Below, piece by piece: positions 8,515 through 17,512 of a DNA stretch of 64,000 bases. The stretch is from Psychrobacter fozii. GTDB taxonomy: Bacteria; Pseudomonadota; Gammaproteobacteria; Pseudomonadales; Moraxellaceae. The DNA is taken from NCBI RefSeq assembly GCF_003217155.1, contig NZ_QJSU01000004.1, positions 62,001 to 126,000 on the forward strand. Direction: 5' to 3'. The notes beneath the pieces were generated by a model, which was given only the letters and a program-made list of their open reading frames with translations, ran no database searches and had not been told where the DNA came from. Every line of letters starts with the position of its first letter. Positions within the stretch are counted from its first letter, which is position 1. Made by a program: the position numbers and the translations under genes.

Positions 8515-9783
8515 TTAAGCTTTGTCAGATTTAGTCGAACGGCTAAAGCCCTGACGTTTGAGTTCTAGTTTGGCAATCATGGTTTTGTGTACTTCATCAG
8601 GACCGTCTGCCAAACGTAGCACACGTGCTTGCGCATAGAAATTCGGTAGTAATGTGTCTTGGCAGACACCCATACCGCCATGAATCTGAATCGCCATATC
8701 GACGACTTCTTGCAATACAGTTGGTGCCACGACTTTGATAGCAGAGATTTCAGTCAATGCTGCTTTGGTGCCGTGCGCATCCATCTTCTGTGCAGCATAT
8801 AAGGTCATCAAACGAGCTTGATCAATCTTAATACGAGCTTCAGCGATACGCTCAAAGTTACCACCTAATTGTAGCAATGGCTTACCAAAGGCAGTACGTG
8901 ACATGCCGCGCTTAACTGCTAACTCTAGAGACTTTTCAGCAGCACCGATACAACGCATGCAATGATGAATACGACCTGGCCCTAAACGACCTTGTGCAAT
9001 CTCAAAGCCCTTACCTGGTCCACCAATAAAGTGGCTGACTGGCACGCGCACATTTTCAAAACTAATCTCACCATGTCCGTGCGGTGCATCATAATCACCA
9101 AATACTTTGAGCATACGCTTGATGTTCACACCCGCCGTTTTGACTGGTACCAGCACCATCGAATGTTGATGATGACGGTCTGCGCGCTCATCAGCGGTAT
9201 ATGCCATGACGATTAGAATATCGACCGCAGGATCGCCAAGACCAGATGACCACCATTTGCTACCGTTTATGACAATCTCATCGCCATCGACTACAGCGGT
9301 TGCTTCCATATTGGTTGCATCACTTGATGCCACATCAGGCTCAGTCATGCAGAACACAGAACGCGTCTTACCTTCTAGGATTGGCGTGAGCCACTTGTCT
9401 TGCTGCTCTTTAGTACCGTAGCGCCACAATAGCTCCATATTACCGCTGTCAGGCGCATTACAGTTGAATACATGGGGCGCAAGCAAACTGCGACCAGTTA
9501 GCTCTGCAATAGGCGCATAGTCAGTTACCGAAAGCCCTGCACCTAACGTATCATCAGGCAAGAATAAATTCCACAAGCCAGCTTCACGGGCCTGTTTACG
9601 TAGGCTTTCGTAAGCTTCAGGCCACTCCCAGTTTTCCCAATTACCATCAGGGTTTTTCTTATGACAATCTTCCCAAAATTGCGCTTCGATTGGCTCAATA
9701 TGCGTTTCAATAAACGCTTTGACTTTGGCATGCATGGCTTGACCATGTTCTGTTGCGGTAAACATTAAATTATCGTTAGACAT
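8515..9783 (-). CDS. Acyl-CoA dehydrogenase family protein (ACAD10/11-like)
   Basis: This 422-residue flavoenzyme introduces the alpha-beta double bond into acyl-CoA. The FAD/substrate-binding middle region is clear (FCMTEPDVASSDATN near residue 145; GSKWWSSG near 175), followed by the helical domain with GRIHHCMRCIG and SRTAFGKPL. The C-terminal motif ADGPDEVH (392-399) is the form seen in ACAD10/ACAD11 and their bacterial relatives. Family knowledge then suggests a 4-hydroxyacyl or branched substrate, in partnership with the kinase gene 249 bases downstream; this is inference. It is the first gene of the minus-strand run, with AAGGA before the ATG. Confidence 0.9.
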   Translation of the reverse strand: MSNDNLMFTATEHGQAMHAKVKAFIETHIEPIEAQFWEDCHKKNPDGNWENWEWPEAYESLRKQAREAGLWNLFLPDDTLGAGLSVTDYAPIAELTGRSLLAPHVFNCNAPDSGNMELLWRYGTKEQQDKWLTPILEGKTRSVFCMTEPDVASSDATNMEATAVVDGDEIVINGSKWWSSGLGDPAVDILIVMAYTADERADRHHQHSMVLVPVKTAGVNIKRMLKVFGDYDAPHGHGEISFENVRVPVSHFIGGPGKGFEIAQGRLGPGRIHHCMRCIGAAEKSLELAVKRGMSRTAFGKPLLQLGGNFERIAEARIKIDQARLMTLYAAQKMDAHGTKAALTEISAIKVVAPTVLQEVVDMAIQIHGGMGVCQDTLLPNFYAQARVLRLADGPDEVHKTMIAKLELKRQGFSRSTKSDKA

Positions 9784-9848
9784 AAATGACTTCCTTTTCT
9801 TTATTGATTGTCTAAATCAAGTGTTGATAAAAAGCTCCATGAGAACCT

Positions 9849-9955
9849 TATAGTCGATTCAATTTGAAAGTAGTACAAGGCAACCGAGTGAAGATGTATA
9901 TGTGATACTTCAAGCGAGGTTAATGCAGTAATACTTTTATAGTGAAATGACTATA
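9849..9955 (+). mobile_element. 107-bp MITE-like repeat, copy 1
   Basis: The element starts TATAGTCGATTCA and ends TGAAATGACTATA, whose reverse complement is TATAGTCATTTCA, giving ~13-bp imperfect terminal inverted repeats. A copy of exactly the same length and highly similar sequence lies at 56930-57036, and a diverged one at 34643-34748. The outer TA at each end would fit a TA target duplication as made by IS630/Tc1-type transposases; no transposase is encoded here. Confidence 0.7.
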
Positions 9956-10014
9956 GTGCACGTACGTATACTGTTTTCTGTATGCTACATTTATATCACA
10001 GCAATTATCAATAA

Positions 10015-10055
10015 ACAGCAAAAAGGCGCGACCAGCTAGGCCACGCCTTTTACAA
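10015..10055 (-). terminator. Terminator of sohB
   Basis: AAAAGGCG (10021-10028) pairs with CGCCTTTT (10044-10051); further G-C pairs form inside the loop. On the minus strand the stem runs into a T-tract, about 75 bases after the sohB stop. Confidence 0.75.
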
Positions 10056-10128
10056 AATACAAACAATGTATAAAAAACCATTTGAACTCTAAAATATTAG
10101 AAGTTCACTATCATAATGATATCTAACA

Positions 10129-11109
10129 TTATTTTAGAATATTTAAGCGACTATTTAAATCAAAACGCGCAAGTGCATCAGGCAGTTTATCAACTGCTAT
10201 ACTCAACGTTGCCTCAGCTGCTTGCGCTAGTCCTAGCTTTTCAGCGAGTGTTGGTTTTTGACGTGAATGTAGTGCATACACTTCATTGTCTTCCATGCGC
10301 TCTAAAATATAGCTGTCTGATGTTTGCAAGCTATCAATCAAATTAAGTTTTAGCGCATCTTCACCATACCAATGCTCTCCAGTGGCCACTTTTGCCACAT
10401 CGAGTGTTGGACGGTAGTTATTGACAAAGTGTTTGAATAGCTCATGCGTCTGCTCTAGTTCTTCTTGATATTTGGCACGATCTTCAGCATCGTTCTCACC
10501 GAACACAGTAACTGTGCGCTTGTAATCACCTGCGGTAAACATCTCATAATCTACATCATGGTTTTTTAGCCATTTATGGAAGTTTGGTAATTGTGAGACC
10601 ACGCCAATTGAGCCAATGATAGCAAACGGTGCCGCCACTACTTTATCTGCGACGCAAGCCATCATATAGCCACCGCTCGCTGCAACTTTGTCAACACAGA
10701 CAGTTAGCTTTAGACCAGCATCTTTTAAGCGAACCAATTGCGCTGCCGCCAAACCATAACCATGCACCACACCGCCGCCTGACTCAAGACGCACGACGAC
10801 TTCATCGCCTTTATTTGCAGCACTGATAAGCGTGCTGATTTCTTCGCGTAGATGCTTTACTGCCGTTGCTTTGATATCACCATCAAAATCAAGGACAAAA
10901 ACTTGTGCTTTATCATCAGCATGTTTTTTCTTATTTTTGGTTTTTACTTTTAGCGCCTGCTTGGCTTTCTTAGCCATCGTTTTTTTGAACTGCTTGAGCG
11001 CCGCTTTACCTTGCGTGGCTTCCATTAAGTCTTCACGGCGTTGCTCTTGGTTTTTGTTTAGATGAATGACGCGCAATTCAACAGGATTTTTGGCAGGATG
11101 AAAAAGCAT
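10129..11109 (-). CDS. sohB: SohB-type signal peptide peptidase (family S49), lacking the N-terminal anchor
   Basis: This 326-residue S49 serine protease has the catalytic Ser145 in KVAASGGYMM and Lys197 in GDYKRTV, with the family motif RLESGGGVVHGYG at about 107-119. It aligns with E. coli SohB from the ELRV segment onward (ELRVIHLNKN here). The first ~35 residues of E. coli SohB, which form a membrane-spanning helix, have no counterpart: the start ATG is preceded by AAGGA and an in-frame TAA at 11122-11124. A soluble cytoplasmic form is therefore predicted, or the protein depends on another anchor. Residues 35-65 are very rich in lysine. Confidence 0.88.
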   Translation of the reverse strand: MLFHPAKNPVELRVIHLNKNQEQRREDLMEATQGKAALKQFKKTMAKKAKQALKVKTKNKKKHADDKAQVFVLDFDGDIKATAVKHLREEISTLISAANKGDEVVVRLESGGGVVHGYGLAAAQLVRLKDAGLKLTVCVDKVAASGGYMMACVADKVVAAPFAIIGSIGVVSQLPNFHKWLKNHDVDYEMFTAGDYKRTVTVFGENDAEDRAKYQEELEQTHELFKHFVNNYRPTLDVAKVATGEHWYGEDALKLNLIDSLQTSDSYILERMEDNEVYALHSRQKPTLAEKLGLAQAAEATLSIAVDKLPDALARFDLNSRLNILK

Positions 11110-11488
11110 GAACAGTATTCCTTACATGATTAAGATAACTTTAATAAGATCAATAGTAATAGGATCAATAGAATTTTATAAGTGAGCTTGATATAGGCAC
11201 AGTCACTCAGGTTTTCAAGCAAAATGACAATTTTTAACCCAATACAAATGTTTGGGCACAAATACATCCGATACCTAAGCATTCCTATACCTCGATTGGA
11301 CTCAGCTGGTTGTATAACAAGGGCAGATTAGGCATAATACGCGTTTACATTAAATTTTCTGCAGTCGACGTGATGACCATTTGTCTTAATCGCGTTGTTT
11401 GTGCGTTTTTTTAGCGAATAGCTTGAATCGCGCAGTAATGGCTGCATTATTGTATTTCGAATTGGGCTGACAACTGGATAACTATATT
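11110..11488. other. Divergent promoter region between sohB and aspS
   Basis: This AT-rich stretch of 379 bases has no credible gene. A possible plus-strand promoter lies at 11310-11338. No leader peptide, T-box or other known riboregulator could be recognised ahead of aspS. Confidence 0.6.
11310..11338 (+). promoter_or_regulatory. Possible sigma-70 promoter of aspS
   Basis: TTGTAT (11310-11315) and CATAAT (11333-11338) are separated by 17 bases, about 150 bases before the aspS start. The match is moderate. Confidence 0.35.
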
Positions 11489-13315
11489 ATGACGCATAGC
11501 GAATACCGAGACGAATATTGCGGAGCTGTAACCGAAAGCTTAATTGAGCAAACCATTAGTGTCGTAGGCTGGGTACATCGTCGTCGCGATCACGGTGGCG
11601 TGATTTTTTTAGACATGCGTGACCGCGCTGGTATCTTGCAGGTAGTCGTCGATCCTGATACCCCAGAAGCTTTTGCTACTGCTGATGCGGTACGTCCTGA
11701 ATATGTACTAAAAATCACTGGTCGTGTACGTCGCCGTTATGAAGGCACTGAAAACGCTACTATGACCAGTGGTCAAATTGAGCTACTAGGCAAAGAGATT
11801 GAAGTACTGGCCAAGTCTGAAACACCACCATTTCCATTGAACGATGAGAAGACTACCGTATCAGAAGATTTGCGTCTTAAGTATCGCTATCTCGATATGC
11901 GCCGTCCGCAAATGCAAGAACGTATGGTGTTCCGAGCCAAAGCGACTTCAACAATTCGTCGTTATTTAGACGATCATGGTTTCTTAGATGTTGAGACACC
12001 TATTCTGACTCGTGCGACGCCAGAAGGTGCGCGTGATTATCTAGTACCATCGCGTACTCGCCCAGGTAACTTCTTTGCATTGCCACAGTCGCCACAGCTG
12101 TTTAAACAGTTATTGATGGTGTCAGGTTTTGACCGTTATTATCAAATCGCTAAATGCTTCCGTGATGAAGATTTACGTGCTGATCGTCAGCCTGAGTTTA
12201 CCCAGGTGGATATTGAGACTTCTTTCTTAAATGAAGAAGAAATCATGAATATCAACGAAGGCCTTATCAAGCATTTGTTTAAGACTATGATGGACGTTGA
12301 GTTTGAACAGTTCCCTCGTATGACTTACGCAGAAGCCATGCGTGACTATGCATCAGACAAGCCCGACTTACGTATTCCACTAAAATTGGTCGACGTTGCA
12401 GATTTGATGAAAGATGTCGACTTCAAAGTGTTCGCAGGTCCTGCTAATGATCCTAAAGGTCGTGTGGCTGCCCTACGTATCCCTGGTGGCGCATCGTTAA
12501 GCCGTAAGCAAATCGATGCTTATACCAAGTTTGTTGGTATCTATGGCGCACGCGGTTTGGCTTATATCAAAGTTAATGACGCTAGCAGCATCAACAACGG
12601 TGTGGACAAAGAGTCTGGCCTACAGTCTCCAATCATCAAAAACATGACTGATGATGTGCTTGTCAGCCTGATCGAGCGTACTGCTGCAGAAGATGGTGAT
12701 ATTATCTTCTTTGGTGCAGATAAAGCCAGTGTCGTGAACGATGCAATTGGTGCGCTACGTCAAAAAATCGGGCTAGACCTTGAAATGACTACCTGCCAGT
12801 GGGCGCCACTTTGGGTCACTGACTTCCCAATGTTTGAAGAGACTGACGATGGTCGTTGGACATCAATGCATCATCCATTCACCAAGCCTAAAGGTTCAGT
12901 TGATGAGTTGAAAAACAACCCAGAATCTGCCCTTTCTATCGCTTATGACATGGTATTAAACGGTACAGAAGTTGGTGGTGGTAGTTTACGTATCAATACT
13001 TACGATATGCAGCAAGCCGTACTTGAAGCTCTAGGTATCGGCGAGCAAGAAGCTGAAGACAAGTTTGGTTTCTTACTTGATGCATTGAAATTCGGTGCAC
13101 CACCGCATGGTGGCTTAGCATTTGGCTTGGATCGTTTGATTATGTTGATGGTAGGCGCTGACTCTATCCGTGACGTAATTGCCTTCCCAAAAACCAAAAC
13201 TGCTGAGTGCCCACTCACTCAAGCACCTGCTGGTGTTGATGGCAAGCAACTGCGTGAACTTGGTATCCGTGTGCGTGAAAAAGCACAGGCTGACACCAAT
13301 CAACCTGCACAGTAA
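11489..13315 (+). CDS. aspS: Aspartate--tRNA ligase
   Basis: This 608-residue class IIb aminoacyl-tRNA synthetase charges tRNA-Asp in the cytoplasm. It has the N-terminal OB-fold anticodon-binding domain ([21 protein letters not shown], about 25-45), class II motif 2 ([19 protein letters not shown], from about 222), the bacterial insertion domain in the middle, and motif 3 (GLAFGLDRL, near 541). Length matches the bacterial type (~590). In Acinetobacter aspS marks one end of the outer-core polysaccharide locus, and here the same polysaccharide genes follow. GGATAA lies before the ATG. Confidence 0.97.
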   Translation: MTHSEYRDEYCGAVTESLIEQTISVVGWVHRRRDHGGVIFLDMRDRAGILQVVVDPDTPEAFATADAVRPEYVLKITGRVRRRYEGTENATMTSGQIELLGKEIEVLAKSETPPFPLNDEKTTVSEDLRLKYRYLDMRRPQMQERMVFRAKATSTIRRYLDDHGFLDVETPILTRATPEGARDYLVPSRTRPGNFFALPQSPQLFKQLLMVSGFDRYYQIAKCFRDEDLRADRQPEFTQVDIETSFLNEEEIMNINEGLIKHLFKTMMDVEFEQFPRMTYAEAMRDYASDKPDLRIPLKLVDVADLMKDVDFKVFAGPANDPKGRVAALRIPGGASLSRKQIDAYTKFVGIYGARGLAYIKVNDASSINNGVDKESGLQSPIIKNMTDDVLVSLIERTAAEDGDIIFFGADKASVVNDAIGALRQKIGLDLEMTTCQWAPLWVTDFPMFEETDDGRWTSMHHPFTKPKGSVDELKNNPESALSIAYDMVLNGTEVGGGSLRINTYDMQQAVLEALGIGEQEAEDKFGFLLDALKFGAPPHGGLAFGLDRLIMLMVGADSIRDVIAFPKTKTAECPLTQAPAGVDGKQLRELGIRVREKAQADTNQPAQ

Positions 13316-13377
13316 ATAGTTAAGATAATGTTTAGTTCTTTGCTATCTAACTGGTTACGTGATTTATCACCGTGTGA

Positions 13378-14349
13378 ATGGTCATGAATCCGTATCATAT
13401 TTTCAGAATCGTGCCATTGTCTGTATTGCAGATACTGGCACGTTTTGTTGCGTGGGTGATTATAAAGATACCCAGCTTAAGTATTATACGTACTGTCAGT
13501 ACCAATATGGCGCTGATTGCCCCTGAATTATCCACTACGCAAAAACAAGCGTTAACCAAAGAAATCATCTATCACCAGTGTTTAACCAGTATTGAATCGA
13601 TCAAAAGCTGGGCAATGTCTCCTGAATGGAGTATCGCTCAAATTCGTGATGTCCATAATAAAGATATTTTATTAGAAGGACTTGCCGATCCTAACGGTAT
13701 GCTTGCAATCGTCCCACATCTCGGTACATGGGAGATGATGAATGCTTGGCTTAACCAGTTTGGTTCACCGACCATCATGTATAAGCCCGTCAAGGGCAAT
13801 ATTACCAATGACTTCGTCTTACAAGGTCGTTCACGGCTCAATGCCACGTTAGTTCCTACTGATGGTAGCGGTGTCAAAGCTGTCTTTAAAACGCTTAAGC
13901 AAGGTGGTTTTAGTATCGTGCTTCCTGACCATGTGCCTGATCCATCGGGCGGTGTGGTTGTACCCTTTTTTGGGGTAGAAACATTGACCAGTACGCTGGC
14001 CTCGAAACTCGCTAGCAAAACCAAATGTGCGCTAGTCGGCATATCTTGTATTCGCCGTAAAGATGGTCATGGGTTTGATATCTATTGTTATAAACTCGAC
14101 GACCCAGCACTCTACGACCGCAATGCCGAAACAGCTGCTCATGCGCTGAACCAAGCCATGCAACAGATGATTGAGAGCAAATGTAGTCACTATATGTGGG
14201 GCTATCGACGTTTCAAGCGCATTCCCTCATTGGGGAATCCTTATAACGCCAATGAAGAAACTTTGGCGAAATTCATTCGCAATAATAAGCAGTCTATTCA
14301 TCACGATCATAACGCTAGTGATACGGCCAAATCCAATAGCAATGAGTAA
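13378..14349 (+). CDS. Lysophospholipid/lipid A acyltransferase family protein (LpxL/HtrB-like)
   Basis: This 323-residue protein belongs to the LpxL/HtrB acyltransferase family, whose members add secondary acyl chains to lipid A at the cytoplasmic face of the inner membrane. The catalytic HX4E motif is HLGTWE at residues 114-119. A hydrophobic N-terminus (residues 8-35) would act as membrane anchor, and a second conserved block reads LPDHVPDPSGG with VVPFFG following. It starts 62 bases after aspS and stands at the edge of the polysaccharide locus, which supports a lipooligosaccharide role. A second ATG two codons in is an equally possible start. Which lipid A position is acylated cannot be told. 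Confidence 0.85.
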   Translation: MVMNPYHIFRIVPLSVLQILARFVAWVIIKIPSLSIIRTVSTNMALIAPELSTTQKQALTKEIIYHQCLTSIESIKSWAMSPEWSIAQIRDVHNKDILLEGLADPNGMLAIVPHLGTWEMMNAWLNQFGSPTIMYKPVKGNITNDFVLQGRSRLNATLVPTDGSGVKAVFKTLKQGGFSIVLPDHVPDPSGGVVVPFFGVETLTSTLASKLASKTKCALVGISCIRRKDGHGFDIYCYKLDDPALYDRNAETAAHALNQAMQQMIESKCSHYMWGYRRFKRIPSLGNPYNANEETLAKFIRNNKQSIHHDHNASDTAKSNSNE

Positions 14350-14469
14350 TAACCGTACAATCAGTTAAGCGTTTAGAGAGGTGGTGAATCGTAGTCGTGC
14401 TAATATTAGCTAACTTTTAAATCTTTTATTTTATTAACCATTTTTTATTGAAATCAATATGAGTGCATT

Positions 14470-15270
14470 ATGGCAACTGACGTAACGAAGACCTCATCGA
14501 CAGACCACACGAAAGCAAAGCTTAAAGTTGCTGATCAGCGTTATGTTATCTGTATGAAATGGGGTGATAAATACGGTCCTGAATACGTCAATCGCCTTTA
14601 TAATATGGTCAGCCGCCACCTTACCTTAGATTTTCAAATGGTCTGTCTCACCGATGATAGTACGGGCATTGATCCTGCTATTACGTGCCACCCTATCCCA
14701 GAGATGGACCTACCAGCAGGTCCTGAGCGTGGTTGGAAAAAACTCACAACGTTTAAACCAGAGCTGTATGACCTTAAAGGGGTCGCGCTGTTTTTAGACA
14801 TCGATATCGTGATTGTCGATAATATCGATGCTTTTTTCACTTATGAAGCTGCGCATAGAGACAGTGTTGTGATTATTCGTGATTGGAAAAAGCCATGGCG
14901 AATGATTGGTAACAGCTCCGTGTATCGCTTTAACATCGGTATGGGCACTTATCCTGATTTGCTTGCAAACTTTGAGCAGAACTTCGACACCATTCGTCAA
15001 CAAGTGCGCCACGAGCAAGCTTATTTATCCAACTATTTGCGTGAGCATCATCATTTAGAGTACTGGGATAAAACCTGGTGTGTCAGCTTCAAGTACCAGT
15101 GCATTGCCCCCATTCCATTCAATTTTGTGCGTACACCTACTCTACCTGATAACGCAAAGATTGTTATCTTTCATGGTGAGATTAATCCACCAGATGCCAT
15201 CAACGGTAGTGGCGGCAAATGGTATCGTCATGTTAAGCCAAGTCCTTGGCTAAAAGATTATTGGCGATAG
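14470..15270 (+). CDS. Putative glycosyltransferase (GT-A-like, DxD motif)
   Basis: This 266-residue protein has no signal peptide or membrane segment. The sequence ALFLDIDIVIVDNID (107-120) carries a DxD-type motif (DID, 110-112), as in nucleotide-sugar-binding GT-A glycosyltransferases. An early block reads VICMKWGDKYGPEYVNRLYN (26-45) and is shared with the protein at 22741-23577, which also has the matching motif (DLD), so the two are distant paralogues at opposite ends of the locus. The likely job is sugar transfer to the growing core oligosaccharide on the cytoplasmic side; the sugar cannot be named. Confidence 0.72.
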   Translation: MATDVTKTSSTDHTKAKLKVADQRYVICMKWGDKYGPEYVNRLYNMVSRHLTLDFQMVCLTDDSTGIDPAITCHPIPEMDLPAGPERGWKKLTTFKPELYDLKGVALFLDIDIVIVDNIDAFFTYEAAHRDSVVIIRDWKKPWRMIGNSSVYRFNIGMGTYPDLLANFEQNFDTIRQQVRHEQAYLSNYLREHHHLEYWDKTWCVSFKYQCIAPIPFNFVRTPTLPDNAKIVIFHGEINPPDAINGSGGKWYRHVKPSPWLKDYWR

Positions 15271-15290
15271 GCTCGAACAGAGGATAGACC

Positions 15291-16289
15291 ATGAAGTCAG
15301 ATAATGAAAAACAAATAGATATTGTCATTGCTTGGGTAGATGGTGATGATCCAGCGCTTAAACAAAAAAGAGCACAGTATCAAAAAACAACGAGCGCTGC
15401 CTCTGACGCCGTCAGCTCAACACGATTCGCTAGTAATGATGAGATTTATTACAACATTGCTTCTATTTTAAAATACGTTCCTTTTTGTCGCTATATTTAT
15501 GTGGTTACAGACCAACAGCAGCCAGCACTTATCTCTGAATTTGCCAATAAAGGTATTTGTGCTAAAGATAAAATACGTATTGTCGATCATAAAGAAATAT
15601 TTTCTGGATACGAGCAATTTCTGCCGACCTTCAACACCAGATCTATTGAAACCATGCTATGGAATATCTCAGGTCTATCTGACTACTTTATATACATGAA
15701 TGATGATTTTTTCTTTAATCAGCCTGCGATTCAGGAAGACTTTTTAGACAATGACAATATTATTATTTATGGACATTGGAGAAAAAGTGCTCTTTTACAA
15801 GCCAAGCTAAACTATCGGAAATCTCTACAAAAATTATCCGGTAAAGCCGTTCAACCCAAACATACCGTTGCTCAGATGTTAAGTGCTAAAGCGCTTGGGA
15901 TGAATCAGTTTTTTGAGGTTCACCATTATCCACATGTCGTTGATAAGAATATTTTAAAGAACTATCTACTAGACAACCCTCAGTTGCTGAACGAGCAGAT
16001 TAGGTATAAATTTAGAGACGTGGCTCAAATAAATCCTATTACACTAATGAATCATTTAAAGATTCAGAAGAACGAAACCTCTCTTAAACCACCGATATCC
16101 GTTAACTACCTCAAAAATGAGAATAGTGTTGAAGGTTTTTTAGCTGATTTGCACAAAGAATCAATCAAATATGGCTGCATACAAAGCTTAGACTTACTCG
16201 ATTCAGGCTCATGCAAAAAAATTAGCGATGCTATGATTCATAAATTTTCAGCGTATCTGCCGCCATCACTATTACAAGCTACTAACTAA
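15291..16289 (+). CDS. Stealth family protein (putative sugar-phosphate transferase)
   Basis: This 332-residue protein shows the Stealth conserved regions: CR1 as IDIVIAWVDGDDP (9-21), CR2 starting near NDEIYYNIASILKYVP (49-64) with YIYVVTDQQQP and YMNDDFFF (136-142), CR3 around HHYPHVV (about 206), and a shorter CR4-like end. Characterised members transfer a sugar-1-phosphate and so make phosphodiester-linked polymers, for example in capsule synthesis. Here it starts 20 bases after the preceding glycosyltransferase-like gene and is probably co-transcribed with it. It suggests that the polysaccharide contains a sugar-phosphate link, which is an inference. Confidence 0.85.
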   Translation: MKSDNEKQIDIVIAWVDGDDPALKQKRAQYQKTTSAASDAVSSTRFASNDEIYYNIASILKYVPFCRYIYVVTDQQQPALISEFANKGICAKDKIRIVDHKEIFSGYEQFLPTFNTRSIETMLWNISGLSDYFIYMNDDFFFNQPAIQEDFLDNDNIIIYGHWRKSALLQAKLNYRKSLQKLSGKAVQPKHTVAQMLSAKALGMNQFFEVHHYPHVVDKNILKNYLLDNPQLLNEQIRYKFRDVAQINPITLMNHLKIQKNETSLKPPISVNYLKNENSVEGFLADLHKESIKYGCIQSLDLLDSGSCKKISDAMIHKFSAYLPPSLLQATN

Positions 16290-16345
16290 TAAATGCTAGA
16301 TAGCAGTCGATAAAATAATAAACAAAATATAATATTGGGATTTTT

Positions 16346-17512
16346 ATGAAAATAACAGTGGTAGGTACAGGCTATGTCGGTTTATCTAATGCTATGTTGC
16401 TTGCTCAGCACAATGACGTTGTAGCTGTTGATATCATCGCTGAAAGAGTCGAGCTGCTTAATGCAAAGCAGTCGCCTATTGAAGACACAGAGATTGAAGA
16501 TTTTTTACTGAATAAAAATATCAACTTTACCGCTACGTTAGATGCTAAATCTGCTTATAAAGATGCTGATTTCATTATCGTTGCCACTCCTACTGATTAT
16601 GACTCAAAAACCAATTACTTTAATACCAAAAGTGTAGAGAATGTCATTGAGGAAGTGCTTAGTGTCAATGAAACTGCGTTAATCATCATAAAATCTACCG
16701 TCCCTGTTGGATACACCAACGAAGTTAAAGAACGTTTTTCAACAGATAATATTGTATTTTCTCCTGAGTTTTTGCGAGAAGGTAAAGCGCTCTATGACAA
16801 CCTTTATCCTTCTAGAATCATCGTTGGTGAGCAATCTGAACGTGCCAAGCAATTTGCAAACTTACTTCTTGAAGGCGCCGTAAAAAAAGAAGTCCCTCAG
16901 CTGTTTACAGAATCTACTGAAGCTGAAGCCATTAAGTTATTTTCTAACACCTATCTAGCGATGCGTGTTGCCTATTTCAATGAGCTAGATACTTACGCCC
17001 AGACCTTTGGACTGGATACCAAGCAGATTATAGAAGGTATTGGCTTAGATCCTCGTATTGGCAACCACTATAATAACCCATCATTTGGCTATGGTGGCTA
17101 CTACCTGCCCAAAGACACCAAACAGCTATTGGCAAATTATGATGAGGTGCCGAGCAATCTTATTAGAGCTATCGTTGACTCAAATAGTACCCGTAAAGAC
17201 TTCATTGCGGATAAAATCATCGAAAGAAAGCCCAAAATTGTGGGTATTCATCGACTGGTTATGAAAAGTGGCTCAGACAATTTTAGAGCGTCCGCTATTC
17301 AAGGCATCATGAAGCGTATTAAAGCAAAGGGTATCGAAGTCGTTGTTTACGAACCTGTATTGAAAGAAAGTAACTTCTTTAACTCGCGAGTTATTCAAGA
17401 TTTAGAAGCATTCAAATCAATGAGTGACGTCATTGTAGCAAACCGCCTATCTACTGACATAGAAGATGTAGCGGATAAAGTATTCACAAGAGACTTATTC
17501 GGGAGCGACTGA
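16346..17512 (+). CDS. ugd: UDP-glucose 6-dehydrogenase with Cys-to-Tyr change at the catalytic site
   Basis: This 388-residue protein equals E. coli Ugd in length and aligns without gaps. It normally oxidises UDP-glucose to UDP-glucuronate with two NAD+. The NAD motif GTGYVG is at 7-12, the STVPVG and [15 protein letters not shown] blocks are intact, and the K/N-containing block [14 protein letters not shown] is present. The catalytic nucleophile block, GYGGYCLPKD in E. coli, reads [10 protein letters not shown] here: Tyr253 (TAC, 17102-17104) stands in the place of Cys253. Without the thiol the second oxidation step should fail. The stop overlaps the start of the epimerase gene by one base (TGATG), so the two are translationally coupled. 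Confidence 0.9.
   Translation: MKITVVGTGYVGLSNAMLLAQHNDVVAVDIIAERVELLNAKQSPIEDTEIEDFLLNKNINFTATLDAKSAYKDADFIIVATPTDYDSKTNYFNTKSVENVIEEVLSVNETALIIIKSTVPVGYTNEVKERFSTDNIVFSPEFLREGKALYDNLYPSRIIVGEQSERAKQFANLLLEGAVKKEVPQLFTESTEAEAIKLFSNTYLAMRVAYFNELDTYAQTFGLDTKQIIEGIGLDPRIGNHYNNPSFGYGGYYLPKDTKQLLANYDEVPSNLIRAIVDSNSTRKDFIADKIIERKPKIVGIHRLVMKSGSDNFRASAIQGIMKRIKAKGIEVVVYEPVLKESNFFNSRVIQDLEAFKSMSDVIVANRLSTDIEDVADKVFTRDLFGSD

Larger units (their letters stand above)
9784..10128. other. Intergenic region between acyl-CoA dehydrogenase and sohB
   Basis: This stretch of 345 bases contains one copy of the 107-bp palindromic-ended repeat (9849-9955) and the terminator of sohB (10021-10051). No gene is credible in it. 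The promoter of the acyl-CoA dehydrogenase run must lie at its left end but I could not define it. Confidence 0.7.

Noticed and set aside
11130..11174. Hydrophobic stretch in another frame just upstream of sohB, as a frameshifted membrane anchor
   Set aside because: It arises from a local AT-rich direct repeat, ends in its own stop and does not resemble the SohB anchor; kept only as a point to check in reads.
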